24,080 nt of DNA, taken from positions 1-24,080 of the forward strand of contig JBMNOV010000029.1 in assembly GCA_050943255.1 (NCBI GenBank), in the 5' to 3' direction. The position numbers were made by a program, and so were the translations under genes. The first letter of the stretch is position 1. Every line of letters begins with the position of its first letter. The notes below the pieces were generated by a model. The model had not been told where the DNA came from. It saw only the letters and a program-made list of their open reading frames with translations, and did not search any database. Below are positions 1-7,790 of this stretch, one piece after another. Source of the DNA: UBA4844 sp050943255 (GTDB lineage: Bacteria; Bacillota; Syntrophomonadia; Syntrophomonadales; Syntrophomonadaceae).

Positions 1-1511
1 ATTTCTGGAAGGGGCGGTTCCTGCATTGGCATAACATTTACTACAAAGTTTTTTTGCATCTGCTGTGGTTTCCCGCTTTCGTTTTCATAGGCGAAGATTA
101 TTTGGCCGCTGAGTTCACCTTCCTTTTGGGGAATAATAGTAACATCATAATAATCACTATTGCCAGTTTCTACTATTCCAAAATATGAGCTATTTTGCTG
201 GATATCAAAATCTCCATTGGTATGTATAGTCAGGTTACGTATAGGTGTTCTCCCGGCATTATAGAATTCCACTGAGATTCCCAGGGGGTTACCAATATAA
301 GCTTCTTCAGGTATTTCTACATTAGCTGCTATGAGGCGGGCGGGCTGGAATACCGGGATACTTATAAGTTCTTTTTCATTATATTTGTTTCCCTTACTGT
401 CTTGATAATCAATTTCTGCGGTTATATTATATGTTTGATTTTCTGCATTTACTATGGGCTTAAAAACTAGTACTTGATCTACCTTACTTTGCGGTTTAAG
501 ACTATTAATATAGAAGGAATTGCTATTTCTAACCGGGGAGAAAATCTGATTATCTGAACTAAGGCTTACTTTAATATTACTAACAGTAGTATTCTCACTT
601 GTATTAAACAATGAAAGAGTAAGAGGAAATTCCTGTCCTGCTTGGGCATAATCTCCACCAAAATCATAACCATCTATGATTATCCGCGGAGTTAGGTTGT
701 CCTGAAAATCTTTACCAGCTACAGGAAGGTAGACCTTGATGTTTTGAGTATACTCCTGTCTGCGTTCATCGTCATAGTTTAGCGACAGATCTAAGGCATA
801 TGTACCGGTTTTTAGTTCAGGATCTACATAGAGTCTATATGCCAGCATTTTAAAATCGTTAGGCTCCATACCACGTACTGGCTGGGTATCGGGCCAATTG
901 TCAAGGTTTATACCATTAGTAGTGAAGCCTGACAGCTGCGCTTTAAGATCCCTAATAGCAAAATCACTTTCATTTTTTAAACCAAGTTCAATAGTGCTTG
1001 TATTACCTGCTATCAGGCGTTCTCCATTAAGACTAACATTACTTAATTTAATTTCCGGTTGTTTTAGGTTATTTATTATTTTAACATTGACCGAAGCTGA
1101 GACCGAGCTCTTTGCTCCCGAATCAGTGGAATAACTTATAGTAACAGGTATAGTGTAAATCCCGGGTTTAGCACCTGGGTCAACTGTAACCTTAAAGCTG
1201 GAAACAAAAGAACCTATACCTATGGAAGATGAATAGTTGGTAAAAGTCATCTTATCGTTTTTTAATGGGAAATTATTTAAATCTGATACATTAAGAGATA
1301 TAATCGCATCCCGAGCTGCGGCTGTTCCAGTATTTTCATAAGGAATGGAAAGAGTAGCCTTTTCCCCGGCTACAAACTCAGGCATCCACCTATCATTGGC
1401 AACTATAATATTGGGGTAGCCTGTACTACTTCCAACTGCCAGGCTATAAGGACAATTAATAAACCACAATAGAAACAATAAAATAGCTCCACCTCTAAAC
1501 TTATTTTTCAT
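1..1511 (-). CDS. Secreted multi-Ig-domain protein (COG1361/NEW3-like), partial at the left edge
   Basis: The frame is open from the ATG at 1509-1511 to base 1, giving 503 codons without a stop, so the C-terminus lies outside the window. Residues 1-25 form a signal peptide with a hydrophobic core ending in SLA. The rest consists of at least four related beta-rich units of about 115-120 residues starting near residues 34, 153, 276 and 391. Each carries a pattern like AGxxxxLxLxxxNxG followed by a short strand, as in CARDB/NEW3 domains of COG1361 S-layer-like proteins. The start overlaps the stop of the upstream ABC ATPase by 11 bases, with GAGG nine bases before the ATG, so the two are translationally coupled. 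Such proteins commonly sit beside MacB-type ABC transporters; an ABC permease just beyond the left edge is expected but not seen. The exact role is unknown. Confidence 0.8.
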   Translation of the reverse strand, partial: MKNKFRGGAILLFLLWFINCPYSLAVGSSTGYPNIIVANDRWMPEFVAGEKATLSIPYENTGTAAARDAIISLNVSDLNNFPLKNDKMTFTNYSSSIGIGSFVSSFKVTVDPGAKPGIYTIPVTISYSTDSGAKSSVSASVNVKIINNLKQPEIKLSNVSLNGERLIAGNTSTIELGLKNESDFAIRDLKAQLSGFTTNGINLDNWPDTQPVRGMEPNDFKMLAYRLYVDPELKTGTYALDLSLNYDDERRQEYTQNIKVYLPVAGKDFQDNLTPRIIIDGYDFGGDYAQAGQEFPLTLSLFNTSENTTVSNIKVSLSSDNQIFSPVRNSNSFYINSLKPQSKVDQVLVFKPIVNAENQTYNITAEIDYQDSKGNKYNEKELISIPVFQPARLIAANVEIPEEAYIGNPLGISVEFYNAGRTPIRNLTIHTNGDFDIQQNSSYFGIVETGNSDYYDVTIIPQKEGELSGQIIFAYENESGKPQQMQKNFVVNVMPMQEPPLPE

Positions 1512-2247
1512 TGAATTTGGCCTCGCTTATATCATAGTTTTTATTATGTACTATTCTTTCTACCTGCCCATCCAGGATATGTATAACCTGATCTGCATAA
1601 GCAGCAACATTGTAATCGTGGGTAACTATTATCAATGTTTGTTGATTTTCCTGCACCATTCCAATCATTAATTGCATTATCTGAGCAGTAGTTCTGGAAT
1701 CGAGATTTCCAGTCGGTTCATCGGCCAAAATAATGGGTGGTTTACTTACGAAGGCTCGCGCTATCCCAACTCTTTGTTGTTGTCCACCGCTCATTTGTGA
1801 TGGTTTGTGTCTTAAATGTCGTGGTAATCCTACCGCTGTAAGCATTTTTCGAGCACGACGCTCTCTGGCTGCTGGGCTTTTTCCGCGGAATACCAAAGGC
1901 AGGCTTACATTCTCTAGGGCGGTCAGGTTAGGGAGAAGATTAAAAGATTGAAAAATAAAACCTATATATTTTTGACGAAAATGTGCTAATTGTGTTTCAC
2001 TCATTTTCTCAAGGTGGTGACCATTGATAACTATTGAACCCCGGCTAGGTTTTTCTAGTCCAGCCATTAGGTAAAGAAGTGTAGATTTACCTGAACCTGA
2101 CGTACCTAGTATGCAGTATATCTTGCCTTCTTCTATTTCTAGGGAAATATTATCCAGTGCACGTACTTTTTCATTACCAACCTTATAAATTTTACTAAGT
2201 CCCTGGATTTTGATAATAAATTCTTGAATGTGTACCCCCTCCCGCAT
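1501..2247 (-). CDS. ABC transporter ATP-binding protein, MacB/LolD family
   Basis: This is a 248-residue nucleotide-binding subunit that would power a membrane permease from the cytoplasmic side. Walker A is GTSGSGKST at residues 48-56, the Q-loop glutamine is Q100, the signature is MSGGQQQR at 152-159 (Met instead of the usual Leu), Walker B is IILADE at 172-177 and the switch histidine is H210. The phrases IGFIFQSFNLLPNLTALENV and ADEPTGNLDS are typical of the MacB/LolD/FtsE branch. No permease is present in the window; the overlapping downstream gene is a secreted Ig-domain protein, so a permease is expected further left. The ATG at 2245-2247 has only a poor upstream ribosome site (AAAAGAAAAT), while GGGAGGGGG occurs inside codons 2-5, so the exact start is uncertain. 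Confidence 0.9.
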   Translation of the reverse strand: MREGVHIQEFIIKIQGLSKIYKVGNEKVRALDNISLEIEEGKIYCILGTSGSGKSTLLYLMAGLEKPSRGSIVINGHHLEKMSETQLAHFRQKYIGFIFQSFNLLPNLTALENVSLPLVFRGKSPAARERRARKMLTAVGLPRHLRHKPSQMSGGQQQRVGIARAFVSKPPIILADEPTGNLDSRTTAQIMQLMIGMVQENQQTLIIVTHDYNVAAYADQVIHILDGQVERIVHNKNYDISEAKFNEK

Positions 2248-2398
2248 TATTTTCTTTTAACTATGTATTACCACTAGTGATAGCGAATGGGAATAAGCAA
2301 TAACCTTATAATAATAGTAAAACAAGTTTACCTTTGATTAAATACCTTCCTTTACCAATCCTGCATGTCCTTGCAGGCTATACTTAAAAGGTGGGTAT

Positions 2399-2518
2399 AT
2401 GGCACGTAACCAGGTGGTTAGAATAGCCCAAAAACTCCGATGTAATTATAAAAACATTAAAAAATCATCGTCTTTTTTTCTAATTAATAGAATGCAATTA
2501 AGTAATACTTTCATTTAA
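2399..2518 (+). CDS. Possible small basic protein, 39 codons
   Basis: An ATG at 2399-2401 is preceded by AAAGGTGGG three bases upstream and opens a 39-codon frame to TAA at 2516-2518. The product begins MARNQVVRIAQKLRCNYK and is basic and short, with no family I recognise. The Shine-Dalgarno match is good but very close to the ATG. It lies alone in a 465-bp gap and on the opposite strand to both neighbours. It could be chance; only the ribosome site argues for it. Confidence 0.2.
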   Translation: MARNQVVRIAQKLRCNYKNIKKSSSFFLINRMQLSNTFI

Positions 2519-2611
2519 TGTCCACCTTTCATAATTATGACATTAATCAGGATTTAGTTCTATGATTAGGAGCACTATTCAGTAGTATTTAAGGTGCTTA
2601 AAAACATTAAA

Positions 2612-2643
2612 CCAGGTAAAGAAATATAGAATCCTTTACCTGG
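2612..2643 (-). terminator. Intrinsic terminator of cfa
   Basis: Perfect 10-bp arms CCAGGTAAAG (2612-2621) and CTTTACCTGG (2634-2643) enclose a 12-base loop. On the minus strand the stem is followed by GTTTAATGTTTTT, a U-rich tail. It sits about 70 bases past the cfa stop. Confidence 0.8.
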
Positions 2644-2712
2644 CTCAATATAAACTTTCATTATGTACAGCTTACTCGTGACTATTTTCCAATAATTAGG
2701 TTATTTTGGACT

Positions 2713-3933
2713 TTACCCCCCAGTATTAAGGTAGATATGTTCCCGGGTAAGGGGGTGATTATTGTTAAGTCCTTTGGAGAATAGAATCTGATGTATATCA
2801 AGCCCTGTACAGGCAAAAGTGACAGAACATCCATTAAGATAAAGTCGCCACATACGGACGAATTCTTCCCCATATTGTTCTTGAACCTGTTCCGCTACCT
2901 GCTCAAAATTCTTAGCCCAGTGATCAGTAGTGATGGAGTAATGCATACGCAGGCTCTCAGCGTCAAGCAAATGGAAGCCGTATTCAGGCAACTCCCAAAT
3001 TACTTCTCGAAATGAGGGGATATATCCCCAGGGGAATATATATTTTTGCAGCCAGGGATTGGTGGGTCCTTCCTTGGGCCGGGTAATAGTATGGAGAAGA
3101 GATAGCCCTCCCGGTTTAAGCATCCGGTTTACTGCTTCAAAATATTCCGAGAAATAGTCTTTGCCGACATGTTCAAACATACCAATACTTACTATTTTAT
3201 CAAATAAAGGTTTTTCCGAAGCCAGGGACCGATAATCTATCAGTCTGACTTGAACCATTTCTTTTAATCCTTCTTCCTCAATTCGCTGGGTGGTTTCGTG
3301 ATATTGTTCTTCGCTTAAGGTTATACCAAGTGACTTGACACCATATTTCTTAGCGGCGTTGATTATAAGCCATCCCCATCCACTGCCAATATCAAGTAGG
3401 GTTTCACCAGGTTTAAGGTTTAGTTTCCGCAGGGTATGATCGATTTTCTGCATTTGGGCTTTTTCCAGCGGGTCATCATATGTCCTAAAATAAGCACATG
3501 AATAACTCATGGTTGGGTCTAACCAGAGCTTAAAAAAATCATTTCCCAGGTTGTAGTGATACTTAACCCCATCAGCCTGCTTTTCACTCGAAACATGCTT
3601 TTGTCGTTTTAGAAATTGCTGTAGTATACCGGATGAATCTTCTTGGTCAAAAAGGTTGGCGTTTTCAGCAGCTAATTGCAAAATTTCCTTTAAATCACCA
3701 TCCATTACCAGTTTGCCCTGCATATATGCTTCCCCTAATTTAAGCTGGGCATCAGACATAAGGGTAGATGCTGGTATTTTTTCCTTAAAAGTTAAATGAA
3801 ATATTGGCTCACTACCATTTACATCATTGTATATGTCTGTCTCTCCGTCCCAGAAAGTAACTGCGAAGGTACATCCCTTCATCTTTTTAAGTAATGTTCT
3901 GTACAAACCTTTTTGTATATCGAGAGCTTCCAT
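2713..3933 (-). CDS. cfa: Cyclopropane-fatty-acyl-phospholipid synthase
   Basis: This 406-residue enzyme would transfer a methylene group from S-adenosylmethionine to the double bond of membrane phospholipid acyl chains, acting at the inner membrane face. After an N-terminal domain (about 1-110), the family hallmark YHYNLGNDFF is at 125-134 and SYSCAYF at 143-149. The SAM-binding motif LLDIGSGWGWL is at 179-189, GMFEHVG around E254, and LLHTIT with H281. The C-terminal block RLYLNGCSVTF has Y365. By alignment from memory C146, E254, H281 and Y365 match the E. coli residues C139, E239, H266 and Y317 around the bicarbonate site. The start is supported by GGAGGTGG upstream of the ATG. It appears monocistronic, with a candidate promoter upstream and a terminator downstream. 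Cfa enzymes commonly respond to stress or stationary phase, but nothing here shows that directly. Confidence 0.95.
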   Translation of the reverse strand: MEALDIQKGLYRTLLKKMKGCTFAVTFWDGETDIYNDVNGSEPIFHLTFKEKIPASTLMSDAQLKLGEAYMQGKLVMDGDLKEILQLAAENANLFDQEDSSGILQQFLKRQKHVSSEKQADGVKYHYNLGNDFFKLWLDPTMSYSCAYFRTYDDPLEKAQMQKIDHTLRKLNLKPGETLLDIGSGWGWLIINAAKKYGVKSLGITLSEEQYHETTQRIEEEGLKEMVQVRLIDYRSLASEKPLFDKIVSIGMFEHVGKDYFSEYFEAVNRMLKPGGLSLLHTITRPKEGPTNPWLQKYIFPWGYIPSFREVIWELPEYGFHLLDAESLRMHYSITTDHWAKNFEQVAEQVQEQYGEEFVRMWRLYLNGCSVTFACTGLDIHQILFSKGLNNNHPLTREHIYLNTGG

Positions 3934-4005
3934 ACAGCCACCTCCATTAAGTTTCTCTGCCTAAGAGAACCCTATCAAAAAATAAGTAAAATATTGGATA
4001 ATAAA

Positions 4006-4034
4006 ACGATATTCCAAATAATTACTCTTGTCAA
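4006..4034 (-). promoter_or_regulatory. Candidate sigma-A promoter of cfa
   Basis: On the minus strand TTGACA (4029-4034) is followed after exactly 17 bases by TATCGT (4006-4011), a perfect -35 with a 4/6 match at -10. A 6-bp hairpin (TTCTCT/AGAGAA, 3953-3969) lies in the leader just before the ribosome site. Confidence 0.5.
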
Positions 4035-4089
4035 TAGAAGGCATGAATGGAAGATAGAGGGTGTTTATACTTTGCAATAATATACCCGG

Positions 4090-4776
4090 TTAAGCAAGAT
4101 AAAAAAAATATCCTCCCATAATTAGAATAATGACTCCTGCTAATTTTTCTATTATATTATTAAATCTAGCAAAGTATTTTATTTGGGTAATAAGTCCAGT
4201 AAAGGTACCTACGAGTATAATTGGAATGCCCCTTCCTAATGCATATATAAATAATAGGGTGGCGCCATATAACCACTGGCCGCTGGCCATCGCCAGGGAA
4301 AGAATGACTAAGAGAATAGGAGTACCACACTGCGATCCTACCAAGCCCATAACCAAACCTAATAAATAACTTCCGCTTAACCCCCGGGCTTCACCTAATT
4401 GGTTGAGAAAGTATCCCCCATAATTAATATTGAGCTTTATGATTCCTAACAGGTTTAAACCTAAAGTGACGCAGACTGTTGCTACGATATAGTAGAGGAT
4501 ACTTTTGCTAGTACCGAAAATTCCGCCTATAGCAGCAATAAACAAACCAAGGAGCATAAAAGTTGTTGCTGTCCCTAACGTGAAGGCCACAGATAAGACC
4601 AGGCTTTTTTTACGTCCGCTATCTATGCCCCCGACATAGGCAATAATTATAGGAACCATACTGAGATTACATGGCCCGAAACTGGTCACAATCCCGGCCA
4701 GAAATATCAGTATATATCCCCAAAGGGAATAGTTATTTAGATAATGAGGGGCAATTTCGTTTATCCAGGCTTCCAT
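4090..4776 (-). CDS. ccdA: CcdA/DsbD-type thiol-redox membrane protein
   Basis: This polytopic protein of the CcdA family passes reducing equivalents from cytoplasmic thioredoxin across the membrane to extracytoplasmic thiol proteins. The start chosen is the ATG at 4774-4776, one base after the TGA of the thioredoxin gene, because AAGGTGG sits nine bases upstream within the last codons of that gene. A frame nine codons longer has no ribosome site. It gives 228 residues with about six hydrophobic segments. The two cysteines expected of the family are present: C36 in SFGPCNLS and C150 in GSQCGTP, each followed by proline-containing helix starts. It is the last gene of the ferredoxin/cytochrome b/thioredoxin/CcdA unit, so its partner is presumably the adjacent membrane thioredoxin. 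No c-type cytochrome gene is nearby, so the usual role in cytochrome c maturation is not supported by context. Confidence 0.85.
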   Translation of the reverse strand: MEAWINEIAPHYLNNYSLWGYILIFLAGIVTSFGPCNLSMVPIIIAYVGGIDSGRKKSLVLSVAFTLGTATTFMLLGLFIAAIGGIFGTSKSILYYIVATVCVTLGLNLLGIIKLNINYGGYFLNQLGEARGLSGSYLLGLVMGLVGSQCGTPILLVILSLAMASGQWLYGATLLFIYALGRGIPIILVGTFTGLITQIKYFARFNNIIEKLAGVIILIMGGYFFYLA

Positions 4777-4777
4777 T

Positions 4778-5206
4778 TCATTGTACCACCTTATTAAGCT
4801 CATTTTTTAAGCTATCTACTGGGATGATACCGACATATTCATAGCTGATATTTCCTTTACTATCGAGAATGAAAGTAGCAGGTATATACCTGATCCCCCA
4901 GGCCTTTACAGCTTCAGTATTATTGCTGTCATCAACATCAATACTAATAAAACGAACCTTGCCTTCGTATTCTGGCTGCAATTGGTCGAATATTCTATGC
5001 ATCTCAATACAGGGACCACATGTTTTGGAATGAAACAAAATCCACATACTTTCACCATTTTCATAAGTCTCCTCAATTACAGCAGCACTTTTCAGGGGAT
5101 CTTTGGCAAGCGGTGGGGTAGAAGTACTACGGTTGTAATTTACAAGAATTAATAATGTGAAAATGACCAAAAGCCCAGCGATAATTATAATACGACCTTT
5201 TTTCAA
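4778..5206 (-). CDS. Membrane-anchored thioredoxin-like protein
   Basis: This is an extracytoplasmic thiol-disulfide protein. The start chosen is TTG at 5204-5206, six bases after AAAGGATGG, giving 142 residues beginning (M)KKGR. The longer GTG frame (5224) would place this ribosome site inside the coding region. A single N-terminal hydrophobic helix (about residues 5-22) acts as an anchor or uncleaved signal. The thioredoxin fold carries the CGPC active site at 63-66 and a cis-proline at 109 in RYIPATF. The sequence WILFHSKTCGPCIEM is typical of the thioredoxin_2/TlpA-like group. It follows cytochrome b by 82 bases and is directly coupled to ccdA, which would keep its CGPC reduced. Its client is not shown by the sequence; the neighbouring exported iron-sulfur protein is one inferred candidate. 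Confidence 0.85.
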   Translation of the reverse strand: MKKGRIIIIAGLLVIFTLLILVNYNRSTSTPPLAKDPLKSAAVIEETYENGESMWILFHSKTCGPCIEMHRIFDQLQPEYEGKVRFISIDVDDSNNTEAVKAWGIRYIPATFILDSKGNISYEYVGIIPVDSLKNELNKVVQ

Positions 5207-5288
5207 TATAATCCATCCTTTCACTTTAATCTAAGGCTTGATTCCGCTGTGAAAAGTTATAATATGTGGTTCTTGTAAACCTTTAGGT

Positions 5289-5933
5289 TTAAATTTTTAA
5301 TCTTTGTATCCATTTGCTATGGCGCCGTTTAGCATATTCAGCGGAGACTTTGCCGGTGAATATGCTTGGCACCAAGGGGCGATTGTCTTTAATTAGAAAA
5401 GCCAATAAATGTACTATTATAGATAATAGTAATATGACAGTAAAAAGATTATGAATCTGTGTAGCCCAAAAAGTTATATTTAAGGAAATAGAAAAATACG
5501 GCAAGTTTTTTACAACCTTAATTATACCAGTTAATATAAGAGCCAGTATAGACAGGGCAGTTACGGTAAAAGCCAGTCTCTGTTCAGCTAAATATTTATC
5601 ATTTTCCGGTTCCTTAGCTAAGCCAACCAAAGATGACATAATTATTAAAGACTCCTTAAAATCTCCACGACGAGGCAAAATATCAGTTTCTTTGGTTAAC
5701 ATTAGATAGACAACATAATAAAAACTAATAAATATAAGTACTAAAGCTGCATAGTAATGAAGATGCAAATTAATAAGGTAATTGCTTGACCAACTTAGAC
5801 CTGGTAGCTGATCAACCAAGTAGCGCTTATATATTGGCATTTGACCAAAGCCGCTAAAGAACAAGATAAAAATAGATAAGGCAGTAACCCAGTGGGTAAA
5901 ACGAACAGCAGGCTTATGCCTCAGAATTTTCAT
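5289..5933 (-). CDS. Di-haem cytochrome b, formate dehydrogenase gamma/cytochrome b561 type
   Basis: This integral membrane cytochrome b of the FdnI/HydC type would exchange electrons between an extracytoplasmic iron-sulfur subunit and the quinone pool. The ATG at 5931-5933 is preferred because AAAGG lies 11 bases upstream; the GTG and ATG at 5945 and 5942 overlap that site. The 214-residue product has four main hydrophobic segments. Likely haem-ligand histidines are H14 in RFTHW, H57/H59 in LHLHYY, H161 in QIHN and H175 in VHLLAF, matching the helix-1, helix-2 and helix-4 histidines of the family. It overlaps the end of the ferredoxin gene by about 20 bases, indicating coupled translation and a complex. 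No catalytic molybdenum or nickel-iron subunit is encoded nearby, which is unusual for this subunit type. Confidence 0.85.
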   Translation of the reverse strand: MKILRHKPAVRFTHWVTALSIFILFFSGFGQMPIYKRYLVDQLPGLSWSSNYLINLHLHYYAALVLIFISFYYVVYLMLTKETDILPRRGDFKESLIIMSSLVGLAKEPENDKYLAEQRLAFTVTALSILALILTGIIKVVKNLPYFSISLNITFWATQIHNLFTVILLLSIIVHLLAFLIKDNRPLVPSIFTGKVSAEYAKRRHSKWIQRLKI

Positions 5934-6921
5934 GGTTTTCATCACCTTTCATGGTATTATAAACAGTTAGTCCTGCTGCCAGTAAACCTGCTACTGGAGC
6001 AATTAAAAATCCCTGAGCCATACCTGCTGGTTTATCCAGAAGGTTACCAATACCGACTGGCATAGCAGGTTTTCCTGGTTTTCCATCTGCCTCTTGCTCT
6101 AGTATAGCCTGATTTATTACTTCAAATGGTATTTGCGATAGATAAAAAGTTGAAGTACCCCCATTTTCATTATCTCCATAGATGTAACCATTATTATCCC
6201 CAGCCCAGCTTGTTGCATAATTTTGCATTTCTTTTCTAGCTCCAAAGCTTATAGCGTTATGAGGGCAGGCATTAACACAAACCGGCTCTTTTCCTTCCTG
6301 AATAAGGTCGTAGCACATATCGCATTTATACATAACACCACCACCAGCATATTTAGGTGCTACTTGTTTATAAAGGCCAACACCAGCCTGCCTTTGTGGT
6401 ATATGCCAGGGACATACATCGCGGCATTTAGCACCGCCAAAGCAGCCAGAGGTGTTGATTACAACCGGACCTTCGGGTTTTTTTTCATTAACACCAAATG
6501 GGCAAAGTGCTGAGCAAGCGGGATTATCGCAATGCATGCACCTCCGGGGTATGTGAACCTCTTTTAATTTACCTTCATATTCGATTTGTAGATGTTGCAC
6601 ATAAGTCCAGTTATATGGAGTAAGACGGTTAGTAAGTTCTTGTTTATCTGACCAATCTTCGTGTTTATTCTGCGGCCAGTAATCCTGAATTGGTTTTTCT
6701 GGTTGGGGAAATCTGCTCTTATTCTTCTCACGACAGGCATTAACACATTTGGGGGTGTCAAATTTAATGCACCCGTCACACTTGGTTAAATCGATTACCG
6801 TCGCCAGCTCGCCGCGGCTATCTATAGCAGCAGTTGCTTTATCTGTACCAGTAAGTATAGCAGCAGCTGCAAGTCCAGAATAAGTGGCTCGTTGGATAAA
6901 TTTTCTTCGAGATATGGGCAT
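5914..6921 (-). CDS. Tat-exported four-cluster ferredoxin (HybA/FdnH/NrfC-like electron-transfer subunit)
   Basis: This is an iron-sulfur electron-transfer protein facing the outside. The twin-arginine signal SRRKFIQ is at residues 4-10 with a following Ala-rich stretch. Four cysteine groups follow: C48/C51/C59/C63, C128/C131/C136/C140, C160/C166/C170, and C200/C203/C215/C219. The third group, in GCFGGAKCRDVCPWHIP, has Gly163 where the second cysteine of a CxxCxxC motif would stand, so one cluster may be [3Fe-4S] or unusually ligated. A hydrophobic helix at about 303-322 gives a C-terminal membrane anchor, as in FdnH and HybA. The start is supported by CAGGAGG before the ATG. It heads the operon with cytochrome b, thioredoxin and CcdA; electrons would flow between its clusters and the cytochrome. 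No dehydrogenase or reductase catalytic subunit is adjacent. Confidence 0.88.
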   Translation of the reverse strand: MPISRRKFIQRATYSGLAAAAILTGTDKATAAIDSRGELATVIDLTKCDGCIKFDTPKCVNACREKNKSRFPQPEKPIQDYWPQNKHEDWSDKQELTNRLTPYNWTYVQHLQIEYEGKLKEVHIPRRCMHCDNPACSALCPFGVNEKKPEGPVVINTSGCFGGAKCRDVCPWHIPQRQAGVGLYKQVAPKYAGGGVMYKCDMCYDLIQEGKEPVCVNACPHNAISFGARKEMQNYATSWAGDNNGYIYGDNENGGTSTFYLSQIPFEVINQAILEQEADGKPGKPAMPVGIGNLLDKPAGMAQGFLIAPVAGLLAAGLTVYNTMKGDENHENSEA

Positions 6922-6982
6922 ACATACTTACCTCCTGTGCACCAAAATAATATAAAGCATAATATAATTTATGGTATAATAG

Positions 6983-7000
6983 TAAATGAATATTCATTTA
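6983..7000. promoter_or_regulatory. Perfect 18-bp palindrome, probable TetR operator
   Basis: TAAATGAATATTCATTTA is its own reverse complement. It lies in the divergent region between the ferredoxin operon (minus) and the TetR gene (plus). On the minus strand it sits between a TTGTTT and a TACTAT spaced 17 bases apart, so a bound repressor would block that promoter. TetR-family fatty-acid regulators of Gram-positives (for example FadR) use similar TGAAT...ATTCA sites; ligand identity is not implied. Confidence 0.65.
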
Positions 7001-7179
7001 AAAACAAGTAAATTTTGATGGGATTTGCCACGCGTAATAAAGAGACCGTATAATAAAAATATATAGACAAAAAATGATTATGGTTCAACTAATTATGCAG
7101 GAGTCGTTGGCAGTGCATATTCAGCGTCTATTTTCTTTATAAAATTATTATCTATTTATTATTTGAACAGGGGAAACTT

Positions 7180-7743
7180 ATGAGAAGAAAAGATGATAAA
7201 AAACTAGAGAATATCAAACAAGCAGTTATGAAAATGATTTTACAAGAAGGTTTTCAGGGTGCTTCAATAGCTAAAATAGCCAAAGAAGCGGGGATTTCTC
7301 CGGCAACAGTATATATTTATTATAATAGTAAAGATGATATGATGCGCGACATATATAAGGAGTATGGCGAAAAGTTCTATACTTATTTATTAACCAAGGT
7401 TGACCGGAACATGAGTGGAGAACAATTGATAGATGCGTTGATAAAAGCTTGTTACACCTATATTACTGAATTTGGGGAGGCATTTCATTTTATCGATCAG
7501 TTTTCTGCCTGTCCTGCACTAGTACAAAACTGTGATGAAATTGAGGGATGCACCAAAATAGCGCAAATGTTTGAAGAATTGAAACAAAGAAAAGTAATTA
7601 AAGATATCGATAATAATATAATTCGTGCTATTATATTTGCACCAGTTAAAAGCGTTGTTGTAGGTGATTGTTTTAAAAAAGATTCTGCTCAGGATATGCT
7701 TGAAGAATTAATTAAAGTCATTAAAGATGCGCTATTGCTTTAA
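7180..7743 (+). CDS. TetR/AcrR family transcriptional regulator
   Basis: This is a 187-residue DNA-binding repressor of the TetR family. The N-terminal helix-turn-helix occupies about residues 10-56, with the recognition helix segment ISPATVYIYYNSKDDMM near 39-55. The remaining C-terminal helical domain would bind an unknown ligand and contains four cysteines (C92, C110, C118, C124 approximately), more than usual, which could suit a redox or metal signal, though this is speculation. AGGGGA precedes the ATG. It is divergent from the ferredoxin/cytochrome b/thioredoxin/CcdA operon with a perfect palindrome between them, so control of that operon and itself is the natural inference. It is followed convergently by yitT 47 bases downstream. 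Confidence 0.88.
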   Translation: MRRKDDKKLENIKQAVMKMILQEGFQGASIAKIAKEAGISPATVYIYYNSKDDMMRDIYKEYGEKFYTYLLTKVDRNMSGEQLIDALIKACYTYITEFGEAFHFIDQFSACPALVQNCDEIEGCTKIAQMFEELKQRKVIKDIDNNIIRAIIFAPVKSVVVGDCFKKDSAQDMLEELIKVIKDALLL

Positions 7744-7790
7744 TTTTTGGAATAGTAGCTTGTTATATTCAGGAGACAATGTTATATTTA

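Larger units (their letters stand above)
2248..2712. other. 465-bp intergenic region between cfa and the ABC operon
   Basis: The region holds the cfa terminator (2612-2643), a possible 39-codon plus-strand ORF (2399-2518) and a small hairpin near 2360-2378 (CCTGCA/TGCAGG arms). The leader of the ABC ATPase must also lie here, but I see no convincing -35/-10 pair. There is no recognisable RNA gene or mobile element. Confidence 0.5.

Noticed and set aside
5225..5288. AAACC/GGTTT hairpin between cytochrome b and thioredoxin genes as an internal terminator
   Set aside because: Five-base AT-rich arms are too weak and no good T-run follows on the minus strand.
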